Origin: Anaerolineales bacterium UBA5195
GTDB taxonomy: Bacteria; Chloroflexota; Anaerolineae; Anaerolineales; Villigracilaceae
NCBI GenBank assembly: GCA_002412925.1
Contig: DHVZ01000011.1
Coordinates: 163,228-227,227, forward strand
DNA length: 64,000 nt
Reading direction: 5' to 3'
Shown: positions 1-7,935 of the stretch, piece by piece
How positions within the stretch are numbered: the first letter of the stretch is position 1
Layout: each line of letters starts with the position of its first letter
Position numbers and translations under genes: made by a program
The notes under the pieces: generated by a model
Seen by the model: only the letters and a program-made list of their open reading frames with translations
The model's database searches: none
What the model was told of the DNA's origin: nothing

Positions 1-5
1 TTGAT

Positions 6-632
6 TTGCGCATGATTTTTGGCCTGGGGCTGATGTTACTCGGCGGATTGATGCTGCTCGAAAAATTTGGCATCCTGCGCGGCGCGTCCAGCCTGTTCTG
101 GGGTGCAGCTTTTTTGGTGGGCGCAGCCTACTTCCTGTACATTTTTTCCCAAAGCCCACAGAGAAGCTGGTGGGCAATTATCCCGGCCATGGCTTTGCTG
201 GGGCTGGGTGGCAGCGCCATCCTGCCGCGGGTTTTCAGCGGGTTGGGCGGCGGGATTTTCCTGGGCGCGCTGGGCGCGGCCTTCTTCATCATCTATGCCA
301 CCGACCACTCGCGCTGGTGGGGGATCATCCCTGGCGGCGTCTTGCTGACGCTGGCGGCGGTTTCCATGTTTGCGGATTCGGAACAATTTAGCGCTTTTGG
401 TTCCGGCAGCCTTTTCTTCATCGGGCTGGCGCTGACCTTTTTGCTGGTGGCGCTCCTGCCGAATCCCTTTGGGAAAATGCAGTGGGCTTACATCCCGGCG
501 GTTGCCTTGTTCATCATGGGTGCTGTTCTGGGCAGCAGTTCCACTGCCGGTTTGGCTGAGTACGTCTGGCCGGTGGCGTTGATTGTCGTGGGGTTGCTGG
601 TGATCTTCGGTTTCTTTTACAAAACAGAATAA
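6..632 (+). CDS. Polytopic membrane protein, LiaF/DUF5668-like (possibly 5'-truncated by the window edge)
   Basis: The protein is almost entirely hydrophobic, with about eight membrane segments separated by short loops. Two loops repeat a WW-A/G-IIP pattern (residues about 54-60 and 103-109) and a third similar one is WAYIP, so it looks built from an internally repeated two-helix unit. The N-terminal pattern GLGLMLLGGLMLLEKFGIL resembles the DUF5668/LiaF membrane module. The frame is open to the left edge; TTG at 6 and ATG at 12 are the only starts inside the window, so the true start may lie upstream. No catalytic residues are visible, and function is not assigned beyond integral membrane protein. 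It is followed by a strong hairpin terminator. Confidence 0.6.
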   Translation: MRMIFGLGLMLLGGLMLLEKFGILRGASSLFWGAAFLVGAAYFLYIFSQSPQRSWWAIIPAMALLGLGGSAILPRVFSGLGGGIFLGALGAAFFIIYATDHSRWWGIIPGGVLLTLAAVSMFADSEQFSAFGSGSLFFIGLALTFLLVALLPNPFGKMQWAYIPAVALFIMGAVLGSSSTAGLAEYVWPVALIVVGLLVIFGFFYKTE

Positions 633-664
633 ATTTCAGAGTATGGCAACTGACGTTGTCTGCC

Positions 665-710
665 AAAGCAACAAATCCCCGCGCCAATAAACGCGGGGAT
701 TTGTTGCTTT
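665..710. terminator. Bidirectional hairpin terminator
   Basis: Perfect 19-bp inverted repeat (665-683 with 692-710; 8-nt loop) containing CCCCGCG/CGCGGGG. It has A-rich and T-rich ends on both sides. It lies between the convergent genes ending at 632 (+) and 762 (-), so it can serve both. Confidence 0.8.
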
Positions 711-761
711 GCAGGGAGAAAGAATTTCCAGTGTTTTGTGGGAAAAAAGCGGGCCGGATTT

Positions 762-1499
762 TTAGACTGATTCTACGTTTTCAATTTCGGGGAAGAACTG
801 GCGCACCGTTCCTTCCACCCAGCCGTGCAGCGTGGAAGGCAAAAGCGGGCAGCCCAGGCAGGCTCCGCCCAGGCGTACTTTCAGCGTTGCGCCATCAAAG
901 CTTACGAATTCCACTGATCCGCCGTGGAATTGTTCGATGTAGGCGCTCACACGGTCCAGCAACGCCTTGATTTGTTCGTCTTTAGGGGTTGGTTCAACGG
1001 GTGTCTTCATGGTTGAGGCTCCTTTCCCCAACGGGGAAACATTCTCTGTGATGCCTTTATTCAGCATCGACTTAACCTGCTTTTGCGCGCTTGCCCAGCG
1101 TGTCGATACTGCGCGGGTCAGCCGGTCCATCACCAGCGCATTCGTCTGCGGGTGATTCGCCTTGAAGGCCCGCAGGTCGGTTCCACAGACTTCCAGCACC
1201 TCGCAATCGGTGGTGCAAATCACTGATGAACTGTATGATGGATTGCCCAGCACAGCCGACCAGCCAAAGACGCCGCCCGCGCCCAGGTGGGTCAACTTGA
1301 GCGTTTCACCATCGTAAGGTTTGTAACGAATATCGACTTCACCGCGAATCAAAAGATAAAGGCTCGTCGCTTTTTCGCCCTGCTCGATGATGATTGTTTC
1401 CTGCGGGTATGCGCGTGCGTGGAAGAGCGGCGTGATGATTTTCAAGTCGGCGCTGCTGAAATCTTTGAACAACGGAAAACGAATCAACTTCTCAAGCAT
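762..1499 (-). CDS. Cyclic-nucleotide-binding domain fused to a NifU C-terminal Fe-S scaffold domain
   Basis: Residues 1-140 form a CRP/FNR-type cNMP-binding beta-barrel (an IRGEVDIRY strand and a GAGGVFGWSAVLG phosphate-binding-cassette-like loop). No helix-turn-helix follows. Residues 170-245 are instead a NifU C-terminal/Nfu domain with the cluster-binding motif GGACLGCPLLPST (CxxC). The 25-residue linker is low complexity and encodes, on the DNA, a strong Shine-Dalgarno (1019-1025) 8 nt before an in-frame ATG (1008-1010). The NifU part may therefore also be made alone, as an 82-residue protein. A Nfu domain delivers Fe-S clusters to apoproteins; the fusion could couple that to a ligand signal (inference). 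The alternative is two genes fused by loss of a stop codon. There is no obvious operon partner. Confidence 0.8.
   Translation of the reverse strand: MLEKLIRFPLFKDFSSADLKIITPLFHARAYPQETIIIEQGEKATSLYLLIRGEVDIRYKPYDGETLKLTHLGAGGVFGWSAVLGNPSYSSSVICTTDCEVLEVCGTDLRAFKANHPQTNALVMDRLTRAVSTRWASAQKQVKSMLNKGITENVSPLGKGASTMKTPVEPTPKDEQIKALLDRVSAYIEQFHGGSVEFVSFDGATLKVRLGGACLGCPLLPSTLHGWVEGTVRQFFPEIENVESV
1008..1025 (-). promoter_or_regulatory. Internal ribosome binding site and start for the NifU domain
   Basis: On the minus strand, AAAGGAG (1025-1019) is followed after 8 nt by ATG (1010-1008) in frame with the NifU half. The spacing is ideal and the site is stronger than most gene starts in the window, so internal initiation inside the fusion is plausible. 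Confidence 0.55.
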
Positions 1500-1584
1500 T
1501 TGTCTAGATCATAAAGGTTGTACCCGCAATTACATAGTGGCAAACTTCCTAATTTGCTTGACATTAATCCCATTCTTTATGACA

Positions 1585-1722
1585 TTGGCTCTTTGGGAAT
1601 CTCCGTGGTAAGCCCCCGCATTTTGGGGTGCGAGCGCGTACGCGCTCGCACCCCAAAATGCGGAACTCTTCACCCCGTAAACCCATCGGGGCAGGCGTGG
1701 AAATCCTGGAGTCCCATGAAAT
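1585..1722. repeat. Composite palindromic intergenic repeat (perfect 48-bp palindrome)
   Basis: The intergenic stretch 1500-1798 holds a perfect 48-bp palindrome at 1616-1663 (half-site CCGCATTTTGGGGTGCGAGC, then GCGT at the centre). It is flanked by CTTTGGGAATCTCC on the left and CTCTTCACCCCGTAAACCCA plus TCGGGGCAGGCG on the right. The same modules recur near 7001, 33150, 44160, 46340, 47836, 49154 and 58560. A TTGACA box at 1558-1563 with weak -10 candidates lies upstream of the sigma factor gene. Confidence 0.8.
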
Positions 1723-1798
1723 TTGAAGGCCTGTAAAAATGCTTATCAGTTATACTCTACAGGAATTTTGTAACCTTTTTGCTCCTGGATCATCTAAT

Positions 1799-2407
1799 AT
1801 GACAGAAAATCATGCTGAAATCTCCCTGACTTTACTGCAAACTGGCGATCGCGCTGAGTTTGCCCGGCTGGTGGATGTATATTCCACCCCCATTTACCGT
1901 TTGGCGCTGAAAATGTTGGGCAATGAGCAGGATGCGGAAGACGTGCTCCAGGCGACCTTCTTGAAAGCCTTCCAGCATTTGTCAGGTTTCGAGGGCCGCT
2001 CCAGCCTGTCCACCTGGCTTTACCGGATCGCGGCCAACGAAGCACTGATGCTCCTGCGGCGCAAACGCCCGTCGTTTTCGCTTGATGATGAACCCGCTGA
2101 CAGCGATGGCGAACCCCAACAGCCGGTGGAATTTGCTGATTGGGGTGCCCTGCCAGAAAGCGAGTTGCTTTCTGGTGAAGCGAAAAAACAACTTGAACAG
2201 GCTATCCAAACCCTGCCAGAAAAACTGCGCCTTGTTTTCCTGCTGCGCGATATCGAAGGCTTGTCCATCAAGGAAACCAGCGCAACTCTTAACTTGACCG
2301 AAACCGCCGTCAAAACCCGGCTTTTGCGTGCCCGCCTGCACCTGCGCGAACAATTATCCATTTACTTTGGTGAGCGCATGGCGGAGGAGAAATCAGATGG
2401 GTCATAA
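1799..2407 (+). CDS. ECF-type RNA polymerase sigma factor
   Basis: A small sigma-70 family protein with region 2 at about residues 25-90 (motifs EQDAEDVLQATFLKAF and STWLYRIAANEAL) and region 4.2 at about 135-190 (KLRLVFLLRDIEGLSIKETS helix-turn-helix). No region 1 or 3 is present, which defines the ECF class. ATG 1799 was chosen because homology starts right after it; an upstream in-frame ATG at 1739 would add 20 residues unlike the family. The stop overlaps the start of the zinc-finger anti-sigma gene, the usual ECF/anti-sigma pairing. The downstream thioredoxin-like and OsmC genes suggest a redox or envelope stress regulon (inference). Confidence 0.9.
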   Translation: MTENHAEISLTLLQTGDRAEFARLVDVYSTPIYRLALKMLGNEQDAEDVLQATFLKAFQHLSGFEGRSSLSTWLYRIAANEALMLLRRKRPSFSLDDEPADSDGEPQQPVEFADWGALPESELLSGEAKKQLEQAIQTLPEKLRLVFLLRDIEGLSIKETSATLNLTETAVKTRLLRARLHLREQLSIYFGERMAEEKSDGS

Positions 2408-2657
2408 ACATACCAATACCTGCAAAGATTTACTGGGAAATCTCTCCGACTACATCGATGGCGAGTTGAGCGCTGAGCTTTGCCAGGAACTCCAGCGCCA
2501 CATGGCTGGCTGCGAGAACTGCCGCGTGGTTTACGATACCATGACCAAAACGGTTTACCTGTACCAAGCCAGCGCGCAGGAGACGGAAATTCCCCCTGAA
2601 GTGCGCGGGCGGTTGTACGAGAAACTCCACCTGGATGACCTGCGCAAGCCGAGGTAG
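2397..2657 (+). CDS. Zinc-finger (zf-HC2/ZAS) anti-sigma factor
   Basis: An 86-residue protein with the anti-sigma zinc-binding signature HMAGCENC (His-x3-Cys-x2-Cys) at about residues 37-44, preceded by the typical NLSDYIDGELS helix. It has no membrane segment, so it should be a soluble ZAS-type regulator that binds and silences the sigma factor encoded just upstream; redox-sensitive zinc release is known in this family. The start is set by GGAGG (2383-2387) about 9 nt before ATG 2397 and overlaps the sigma gene by 11 nt, implying translational coupling. The next gene begins 3 nt after its stop. Confidence 0.88.
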   Translation: MGHKHTNTCKDLLGNLSDYIDGELSAELCQELQRHMAGCENCRVVYDTMTKTVYLYQASAQETEIPPEVRGRLYEKLHLDDLRKPR

Positions 2658-2660
2658 GTT

Positions 2661-3299
2661 TTGAATCGGACACGAATCATGTCTGCACCAACTGGAAACG
2701 AAAGGCTCGAAAAACGATTTACCCTGCGCGCCGAACAAAGAAAAGCCCGGGCGGTGCAAAATCTGGCAATGCTGATCGTCGGCGCCGGGTTGGTGTTGAT
2801 TTCCGTGGCTGTTTTCCTGGCGCTCCCCAAGGCACAGGTGGCAATCCAGCAAACAAGTCCATCCGCCATCCCGGTGCAGGTCAATTTTCCCGCGCCGGCC
2901 GTGAAGCTGACTGACCTGGATGACAAGCCAGTGGCGCTCTCAGATTACAAAGGGCAGGTGATTTTGTACAATGCCTGGGCCATCTGGTGCCCGCCCTGTA
3001 AAGAAGAAATGCCCACCCTGGAGGCCTATTACCAGGCCCATAAAAAGGATGGGTTTGTGGTTATAGCCATCGAGGATGGCGGTTCGCCCGGCGAAGTTGC
3101 CGTTTTTGTCAGGGATTATCGACTGAGCTTCCCTGTTTGGCCGGATCCGAAATGGGTTGCGACCCGAACTTTCAAGACCAGTGGTTTACCTACCTCTTTT
3201 ATAATTGACCGCGGCGGCACTGTCCGCCTGACGTGGACGGGCGCCATCACGCGCGCAGTGTTGGAAAAGTACGTGACGCCGATTATCAATGAGCAATAG
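2661..3299 (+). CDS. Membrane-anchored TlpA/ResA-like thiol-disulfide oxidoreductase
   Basis: An N-terminal signal anchor (about residues 33-56, hydrophobic LIVGAGLVLISVAVFLAL) is followed by an AhpC/TSA-Redoxin-type thioredoxin fold. The active site is WAIWCPPCKEEMPTLE (Cys-Pro-Pro-Cys, about residue 110), and the cis-Pro loop is TSGLPTSFIIDR. This is the architecture of extracytoplasmic reductases such as ResA and TlpA that act on cytochrome c or envelope proteins. TTG at 2661 has a GAGG 6 nt upstream; ATG 2679 is an alternative. It is cotranscribed with the sigma/anti-sigma pair (3-nt gap), suggesting the operon answers thiol or oxidative stress. Confidence 0.85.
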   Translation: MNRTRIMSAPTGNERLEKRFTLRAEQRKARAVQNLAMLIVGAGLVLISVAVFLALPKAQVAIQQTSPSAIPVQVNFPAPAVKLTDLDDKPVALSDYKGQVILYNAWAIWCPPCKEEMPTLEAYYQAHKKDGFVVIAIEDGGSPGEVAVFVRDYRLSFPVWPDPKWVATRTFKTSGLPTSFIIDRGGTVRLTWTGAITRAVLEKYVTPIINEQ

Positions 3300-3308
3300 G
3301 AGAAAAAT

Positions 3309-3779
3309 ATGGACGCAAAAGTAACCTGGAGCCAGGGAATGAGTTTCACCGGTACGGCAGAGAGCGGTTTCAGCGTGCCGCTTGGCGCGGAGGCGAGTGT
3401 CGGCGGCGCGAACGACGGGTTCCGCCCCCTGGAACTGATGGCTGTCAGCCTGGCAGGTTGCACCGCCATGGATGTAATTTCCATCCTGCGCAAGAAACAG
3501 CAGGCTGTGACCGGCTTCGAAGTGCAGGTGCAGGCCCGGCGGACGGAGGAGCATCCGCGTGTTTTCGAGCACGCGAAAATCACCTACCTGCTTACCGGCC
3601 ACAACGTGGATGAAGCCGCCGTGTTGCGCGCCGTTGAGCTTTCGGCGTTGAAATACTGCCCGGCGCAGGCCATGCTTTCGAAGGTCTTCCCGATGGATTT
3701 GACCTATGAGATTTATGAAGAGAAAAATGGGAAGAAAGAGCTGGTTAAACAGGGGCAATGGCTGCCGCCACAAGCGTAA
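3309..3779 (+). CDS. OsmC/Ohr family peroxiredoxin-like protein
   Basis: A 156-residue OsmC-fold protein. The two family cysteines are visible: one in the helix MAVSLAGCTAMDVISILRKK and one in KYCPAQAMLSKV. These act as peroxidatic and resolving thiols against organic hydroperoxides in Ohr/OsmC proteins. The sequence is closer to the YhfA/OsmC-like branch than to classical Ohr (inference from the short N-terminus). AGGAGA lies 5 nt upstream of the start. It is the last gene of the sigma/anti-sigma/thioredoxin operon and ends at a strong terminator, which supports an oxidative-stress role for the operon. Confidence 0.85.
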   Translation: MDAKVTWSQGMSFTGTAESGFSVPLGAEASVGGANDGFRPLELMAVSLAGCTAMDVISILRKKQQAVTGFEVQVQARRTEEHPRVFEHAKITYLLTGHNVDEAAVLRAVELSALKYCPAQAMLSKVFPMDLTYEIYEEKNGKKELVKQGQWLPPQA

Positions 3780-3786
3780 AGTTGAC

Positions 3787-3817
3787 AAAAACGGACTGCA
3801 TTGGCAGTCCGTTTTTT
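3787..3817. terminator. Bidirectional Rho-independent terminator
   Basis: AAAAACGGACTGC (3787-3799), a 4-nt loop, then GCAGTCCGTTTTTT (3804-3817). It lies between the convergent genes ending at 3779 (+) and 3816 (-). The run of A on one side and T on the other makes it usable from both strands. Confidence 0.9.
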
Positions 3818-5276
3818 ATTCTCCCGCTTTGATTAAGCTCTTCCCTTCTGATTTTGCTGAGGCGATCACGGTTTGTGAGAAGCGTGTCAGTGTTCCCTTA
3901 TAAGCTGCCGAACCGTTTTTTGTCACCCAGCCTTCCATGTCGAGAGGTATTGGGCTATCGGCCAGGATCCATTCGCCGTTGTATTTGCGCGCAATGTGGA
4001 TGTGGGTGCCGGTCACTTCGCCACCTTCACAGGAAGGATGCCCAAGCCGGTCGCCAGTCTTGACCATCCTCCCGACCGGGATGCGGTCGAGACTGGCCAG
4101 ATGCAGGTGGAAAATGACCCAGCCGGTGCGTTCATCGCCGTCACCATCCAGATCGAGGGCGGTCCCGTCCACTTCTGAGCGGGCGATTACGCCGGGGGCC
4201 ATGGCTGTAACCCATTCACTGGTCAGGTTGCATTCCGGCACGCCGTTGGGGGCGAAATCAATGGCGGCGTAAGGTTCGCCCTTGCCCCAGCCGGTGTGCG
4301 GACCGCCAGTGTAGTTCCAGCTTTTTCCGCGTTCGAAGGGCAGCAAAAGCGCAGGCTGGGTCAAACTACCGGGAATGTGGGGAAGGTTGTTTTCCCAGGG
4401 ATCGCCAAATAAATGGGAATAGGTTTCTGCCAGCCCGCCGGGGCCGATCATCTGGTCGAACAGGGGCGGAGAGTAGAGCTGCGCAAAAGTGAACTGCAGC
4501 GCCACCGTGGCGGCGTTCTGCCAGGGGTCGGGGCGCTCGATGCGGCTGTCGGGATGCTCGAACTCGATCAGTGCGCCGCGCCGCCAGCCGTAATAGCCGT
4601 TGTTGAGGGTGTTGGCGATCCAGACCAGTTGCAGGTAAAGCCCCCGGTGAAATTGTTCTTCGTAGCCCAGAAGATAAGGTGTGGTTGGCGGGACAGGATT
4701 GCTCAAGGCCTGGGCAAAGTATTCCAGCAGGGCCAGCAGCAGGCGCGGGCTGACGCTGAAATTTTGCGCAACCAATAGGATGACTTGCGCGCCGCTGCGA
4801 GGGCCGTCACTGAGATGTTCGGTGTGGTTTTTCAACCAGCCGGGGTGGGCATTTACGAAGGCATCAATATCGAAATCGACCTGCGCCGGGCCGTTGACGA
4901 ACAGGCCATCGGGGATGATCTGGTAGGATGTGCCCCACAAGGAGCGATAGTAGATCGGGATTTTCATGGGCAGGCCGGGAGGCATGCTGCTGGCGTTTTG
5001 TGGGATGATTGGGTTGGCCGTGCGGATTTCGGTTTCGCTGGTGTTGAAGCGCGCTGCCAGGGCGGGCAGTGTATCGCCAGTCTGGGCAATGTAATCGACG
5101 AGTTCGCCCGGTGCATAGGGTGGGCGGGTTGAAACGGGTGTAAAAACCGCCGCCGGGGTGGGAAAAACCAGGTTTGATGGCAAGACAGGTGCGGGGGAGT
5201 CGCTCTGCGGCGACGCGCAGGCAGCCAGAAGGGCCATCAGGGCCAGGAACAGGCCTGGGCGATGAATCCGGTTCAT
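3816..5276 (-). CDS. LysM and M23-peptidase lipoprotein (paralogue 1)
   Basis: Signal peptide with lipobox LLAACAS (lipidated Cys about residue 20), a Pro/Ser/Thr spacer, and a LysM domain around residues 60-110 (YIAQTGDTLPALAARFN). A conserved helical middle region covers about 130-300, and a C-terminal M23/LytM-like domain about 320-450. Candidate zinc ligands are the His of GGPHTGWGKG, the Asp of AAIDFAPNG and HIH in GTHIHIARKYNGEW. The segment between the first His and the Asp is longer than in classical HxGxD enzymes. It probably cleaves or remodels peptidoglycan outside the membrane. It overlaps its upstream paralogue by 4 nt, so the two form an operon. Confidence 0.8.
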   Translation of the reverse strand: MNRIHRPGLFLALMALLAACASPQSDSPAPVLPSNLVFPTPAAVFTPVSTRPPYAPGELVDYIAQTGDTLPALAARFNTSETEIRTANPIIPQNASSMPPGLPMKIPIYYRSLWGTSYQIIPDGLFVNGPAQVDFDIDAFVNAHPGWLKNHTEHLSDGPRSGAQVILLVAQNFSVSPRLLLALLEYFAQALSNPVPPTTPYLLGYEEQFHRGLYLQLVWIANTLNNGYYGWRRGALIEFEHPDSRIERPDPWQNAATVALQFTFAQLYSPPLFDQMIGPGGLAETYSHLFGDPWENNLPHIPGSLTQPALLLPFERGKSWNYTGGPHTGWGKGEPYAAIDFAPNGVPECNLTSEWVTAMAPGVIARSEVDGTALDLDGDGDERTGWVIFHLHLASLDRIPVGRMVKTGDRLGHPSCEGGEVTGTHIHIARKYNGEWILADSPIPLDMEGWVTKNGSAAYKGTLTRFSQTVIASAKSEGKSLIKAGE

Positions 5277-6877
5277 TCCTTTTCCCGAATGATTCTGGTC
5301 GCAAACGATCCAGAGGTGCTGGCTTGGATGGTCGTCGCGCCCCTGGTCAATGAGCCTTTGTAGGGAGCGGTGCCGTTATGGGCTACCCAGCCCCCCAGGT
5401 TGAAGGGAACCGGGCCATCGGCCAGCATCCACTCGCCGTTGTATTTGCGCGCGATGTGCAGGTGTGTGCCGGTGGCCATGCCACCCTCGCAAGAGGCGTG
5501 CCCGATGATGTCATCTTTTTGGAGTACTGCGCCGGTTTTAACGCGGTCTTTTTGGGCAATATGCAGGAACAGGATCACCCAGCCGGTTTGCTCGAGGCCG
5601 TCACCATCCAGGTCAAGGATGACCACGCCCTCCCCGGTGCGCGCCACTACGCCAGCTGCAGGGGCCAGCACCCAGGTGTCGGTTGGAACACAGCCGTGTT
5701 CAATGGCACCCGGAGCGAAATCTAGCGCGGCCAATGCGCCTTTTCCTTCCCAGGCTGAGTGCGGGCCGCCGCTAAAAGACCAGATTTTTCCACGTTCGAA
5801 GGGCAGGCTGAGTTCGGGTTGGAGCAGGCCGTTGGGAATGACCGGCTCGAAAGGCGCAGCGCGCTCCCAGGCTGGGCCAAACATTTCGGCGTAGAGCGCC
5901 GGGAATCCGCTGGGGGCAACTGCCTGTTCCCATTCAGCGCGGGTGTGGGTCTGGGAGAAATAATATTGAATTGCGGCTGTCCCGGCGTTCAGGTTAGGGT
6001 TCATGCGCAGGGTCGAACCATCCTTGAAGCTCAACTCGGTCAGGTCGCCGGAGCGCCAGCGGTAGTAGCCATCGGAAAGCGTTCCTGAAGCCCACATCAA
6101 CTGGCGAAAGAGCCTGCGGTAGTGATAATCGACATGGCCGAGAGGGTATTCATCCTGTGCCAGGTTGGTGGGTTTTCCGCGCACCCAGCGGCTTTCATAT
6201 TCGATGATGGCCAGGATGATCCGCGGGCTGAGAGAATTTTCTTGCGAGATGCGCTCCACCGCCTGGGCGCCGCTGGTATTCCCTCCGCTGAGAATGTATT
6301 CCTTGTAGGTGGATAAAAACCCGCCCTGTTCGTTAACGTACTCGGTGGTATCAAATCCAATGCTCGACGGTCCCAGGATAATTTCGCTATCTGGGATGGT
6401 GCGTTCGCCCGGGCCAAGGGTTTCTTCAGTTGTGGTTTTGGGAAGCAAAAGCAAGGTGTCAGCCTGGATGAGGATGGTCGGGGGAGGCAGGATTGTATCT
6501 GAAATAATCCGGTCTACATCTACCCTGAACCTTTTTGCCACGGCATTGAGCGTATCCCCGCTCTGACTGCGGTAGACATCCATCGGACCGGCGGTATTGA
6601 CCGGCGGGAGTGTGGGCGTGGGCGGGGGCGGCTGGCTTGGAAGCATGCCCGGCGTGGGCGATCCGGGCAACGGCAGCACCTTGAGGGGCGTAATACTGGG
6701 GGAGGGCGTGAGGCTTGGAACCGGCGCCTGGGTGGGCAGGCTGGGCAATGCCCCCGCAGCAGGCGTCGGTGGGGTTGGCGCGCCCCACAGTCCCGAGTTT
6801 CCTCCAGAATTCCTTGCGCAGGCGGTCAGGAAAGCGCCAAGAATGATGATTCGGACGAGGTGTTGGAATTTATTCAT
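5273..6877 (-). CDS. LysM and M23-peptidase lipoprotein (paralogue 2)
   Basis: Same architecture as the gene downstream: lipobox FLTACAR (Cys about residue 20), a long Pro/Thr/Gly spacer, LysM around residues 104-150 (SQSGDTLNAVAKRFRVD), and a helical middle domain containing GGNTSGAQAVERISQENSLS. It ends in an M23 domain with GGPHSAWEGKGALAALDFAP and GTHLHIARKYNGEW. An acidic DLDGDGLEQTGW loop inside the M23 domain is shared by all three paralogues and looks like a calcium-binding loop. It is first gene of the pair, divergent from fixABCX. Its role in cell-wall hydrolysis is inferred from domain content only. Confidence 0.8.
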   Translation of the reverse strand: MNKFQHLVRIIILGAFLTACARNSGGNSGLWGAPTPPTPAAGALPSLPTQAPVPSLTPSPSITPLKVLPLPGSPTPGMLPSQPPPPTPTLPPVNTAGPMDVYRSQSGDTLNAVAKRFRVDVDRIISDTILPPPTILIQADTLLLLPKTTTEETLGPGERTIPDSEIILGPSSIGFDTTEYVNEQGGFLSTYKEYILSGGNTSGAQAVERISQENSLSPRIILAIIEYESRWVRGKPTNLAQDEYPLGHVDYHYRRLFRQLMWASGTLSDGYYRWRSGDLTELSFKDGSTLRMNPNLNAGTAAIQYYFSQTHTRAEWEQAVAPSGFPALYAEMFGPAWERAAPFEPVIPNGLLQPELSLPFERGKIWSFSGGPHSAWEGKGALAALDFAPGAIEHGCVPTDTWVLAPAAGVVARTGEGVVILDLDGDGLEQTGWVILFLHIAQKDRVKTGAVLQKDDIIGHASCEGGMATGTHLHIARKYNGEWMLADGPVPFNLGGWVAHNGTAPYKGSLTRGATTIQASTSGSFATRIIREKE

Positions 6878-6957
6878 GGGTCGCGGTGATTATACCAGCA
6901 GCAAGCCGCGCTGACCTGAACCAGGACAAGCCGGAAAAGAAAATTTTAACCCAAAGA

Positions 6958-6988
6958 TTCTACATCACGTATGGGTACAAGGTATAAT
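6958..6988 (+). promoter_or_regulatory. Putative promoter of the etf/fix operon
   Basis: A consensus -10 box TATAAT lies at 6983-6988, about 110 nt before the first start codon. The -35 region (TTCTAC/CTACAT near 6958-6965) is poor, so the promoter may need an activator. Confidence 0.45.
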
Positions 6989-7000
6989 AGACAAATACGG

Positions 7001-7050
7001 CTCTTTGGGAATCTCCATGGTAGAACCCCGCACGTCAGCGGGGGAGACCC
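7001..7050. repeat. Partial copy of the intergenic repeat in the fix-operon leader
   Basis: CTCTTTGGGAATCTCC (7001-7016) matches the left module at 1589-1604. It is followed by a CCCCGC-N6-GCGGGG hairpin (7026-7043). The copy lies in the 5' leader between the -10 box and the first gene. Confidence 0.6.
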
Positions 7051-7095
7051 AGAAATTGTTCAAGCCCACCATAGAAAGTCATGGAGGAATTTACA

Positions 7096-7935
7096 GTGTT
7101 TCATGCGCTTGTTAGTATTAAACAAGTCCCAGATACGACCAATATTCGTATCGATCCAGAAACAAATAACCTTATCCGGCAAGGCGTTCCGACAATTCTC
7201 AACCCGTACGATGCTCACGCGGTCGCTGCTGCGGTCGAATGGAAACGCAAACTCGGTGGGAAGGTTACCATCATCACGATGGGACCTCCCTCCGCAGTCA
7301 CCTCCTTGCGCGAGTGTGTTGAAATGGGTGCAGACCGGGCCATCCTGATCTCGGACCGCAAATTCGCCGGGGCCGATACCTGGGCCACATCTTACGTGCT
7401 GGCGGAAGTGGTCAAGGCCATTCACAAGGAAGATCCGATTGACCTGGTTTTCTTTGGCAAACAGGCCATCGATGGCGATACCGCCCAGGTAGGGCCGGGC
7501 GTGGCCGTGCGGCTCGATCTGCCGGTCGTCAGTTATGCGGTCAAAATCCACGCGGTTGACCTCGAAAAGCGCACGGTGATGATTGAACGCAAAACCGAAA
7601 GCCGCAACGAAATCATCAAGGCCTCACTGCCCGCCGTGCTGACCTGCGAAAAGGAGATTGCCGAAATCCCCTACGCATCCCTGTCTGACCTGGTCTATTC
7701 CCTGCGCTACGAACCGGAATTGTGGACCACAGAAGGGCCAATTACTTTTGACCCGGTCCAACTCGGCCTGAAGGGTTCCCCAACGACAGTTTTCAAGACC
7801 GGCACACCGGAGAAGCACAAGGCCGGGGAAGTGATTAAAACAGCCGAAGCAGGCGTGGACGGGTCTGTCAAAACAGCGCTCGACAAGATTCTGACCGTGG
7901 AAGGCATGGCATCGCTCTTAGGAGTAGCAAAATGA
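7096..7935 (+). CDS. fixA: Electron transfer flavoprotein beta subunit (FixA-type)
   Basis: A 279-residue EtfB with the family opening LVSIKQVPDTTNIRID, the AMP/FAD-binding core and the IDGDTAQVGPGVAVRL loop typical of Etf-beta. Start: GTG 7096 has GGAGG (7083-7087) 8 nt upstream; an in-frame ATG at 7081 contains that Shine-Dalgarno inside the coding region and is less likely. It pairs with EtfA to form the FAD heterodimer. Because FixC- and FixX-like genes follow, this belongs to the FixABCX group, known to bifurcate electrons from NADH to ferredoxin/flavodoxin and quinone. Its stop overlaps etfA by 4 nt. Confidence 0.93.
   Translation: MFHALVSIKQVPDTTNIRIDPETNNLIRQGVPTILNPYDAHAVAAAVEWKRKLGGKVTIITMGPPSAVTSLRECVEMGADRAILISDRKFAGADTWATSYVLAEVVKAIHKEDPIDLVFFGKQAIDGDTAQVGPGVAVRLDLPVVSYAVKIHAVDLEKRTVMIERKTESRNEIIKASLPAVLTCEKEIAEIPYASLSDLVYSLRYEPELWTTEGPITFDPVQLGLKGSPTTVFKTGTPEKHKAGEVIKTAEAGVDGSVKTALDKILTVEGMASLLGVAK

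Noticed and set aside
656..970. Short plus-strand open frame after the first terminator
   Set aside because: Begins inside the terminator hairpin and overlaps the cNMP-NifU gene antisense; no signals.
1616..1663. Simple Rho-independent terminator
   Set aside because: No poly-T follows, no gene ends here, and the same unit recurs at other places, so it is treated as a repeat.
7081..7095. ATG 7081 as the start of fixA
   Set aside because: GGAGG that best fits as ribosome site lies inside those five codons and is 8 nt before GTG 7096.
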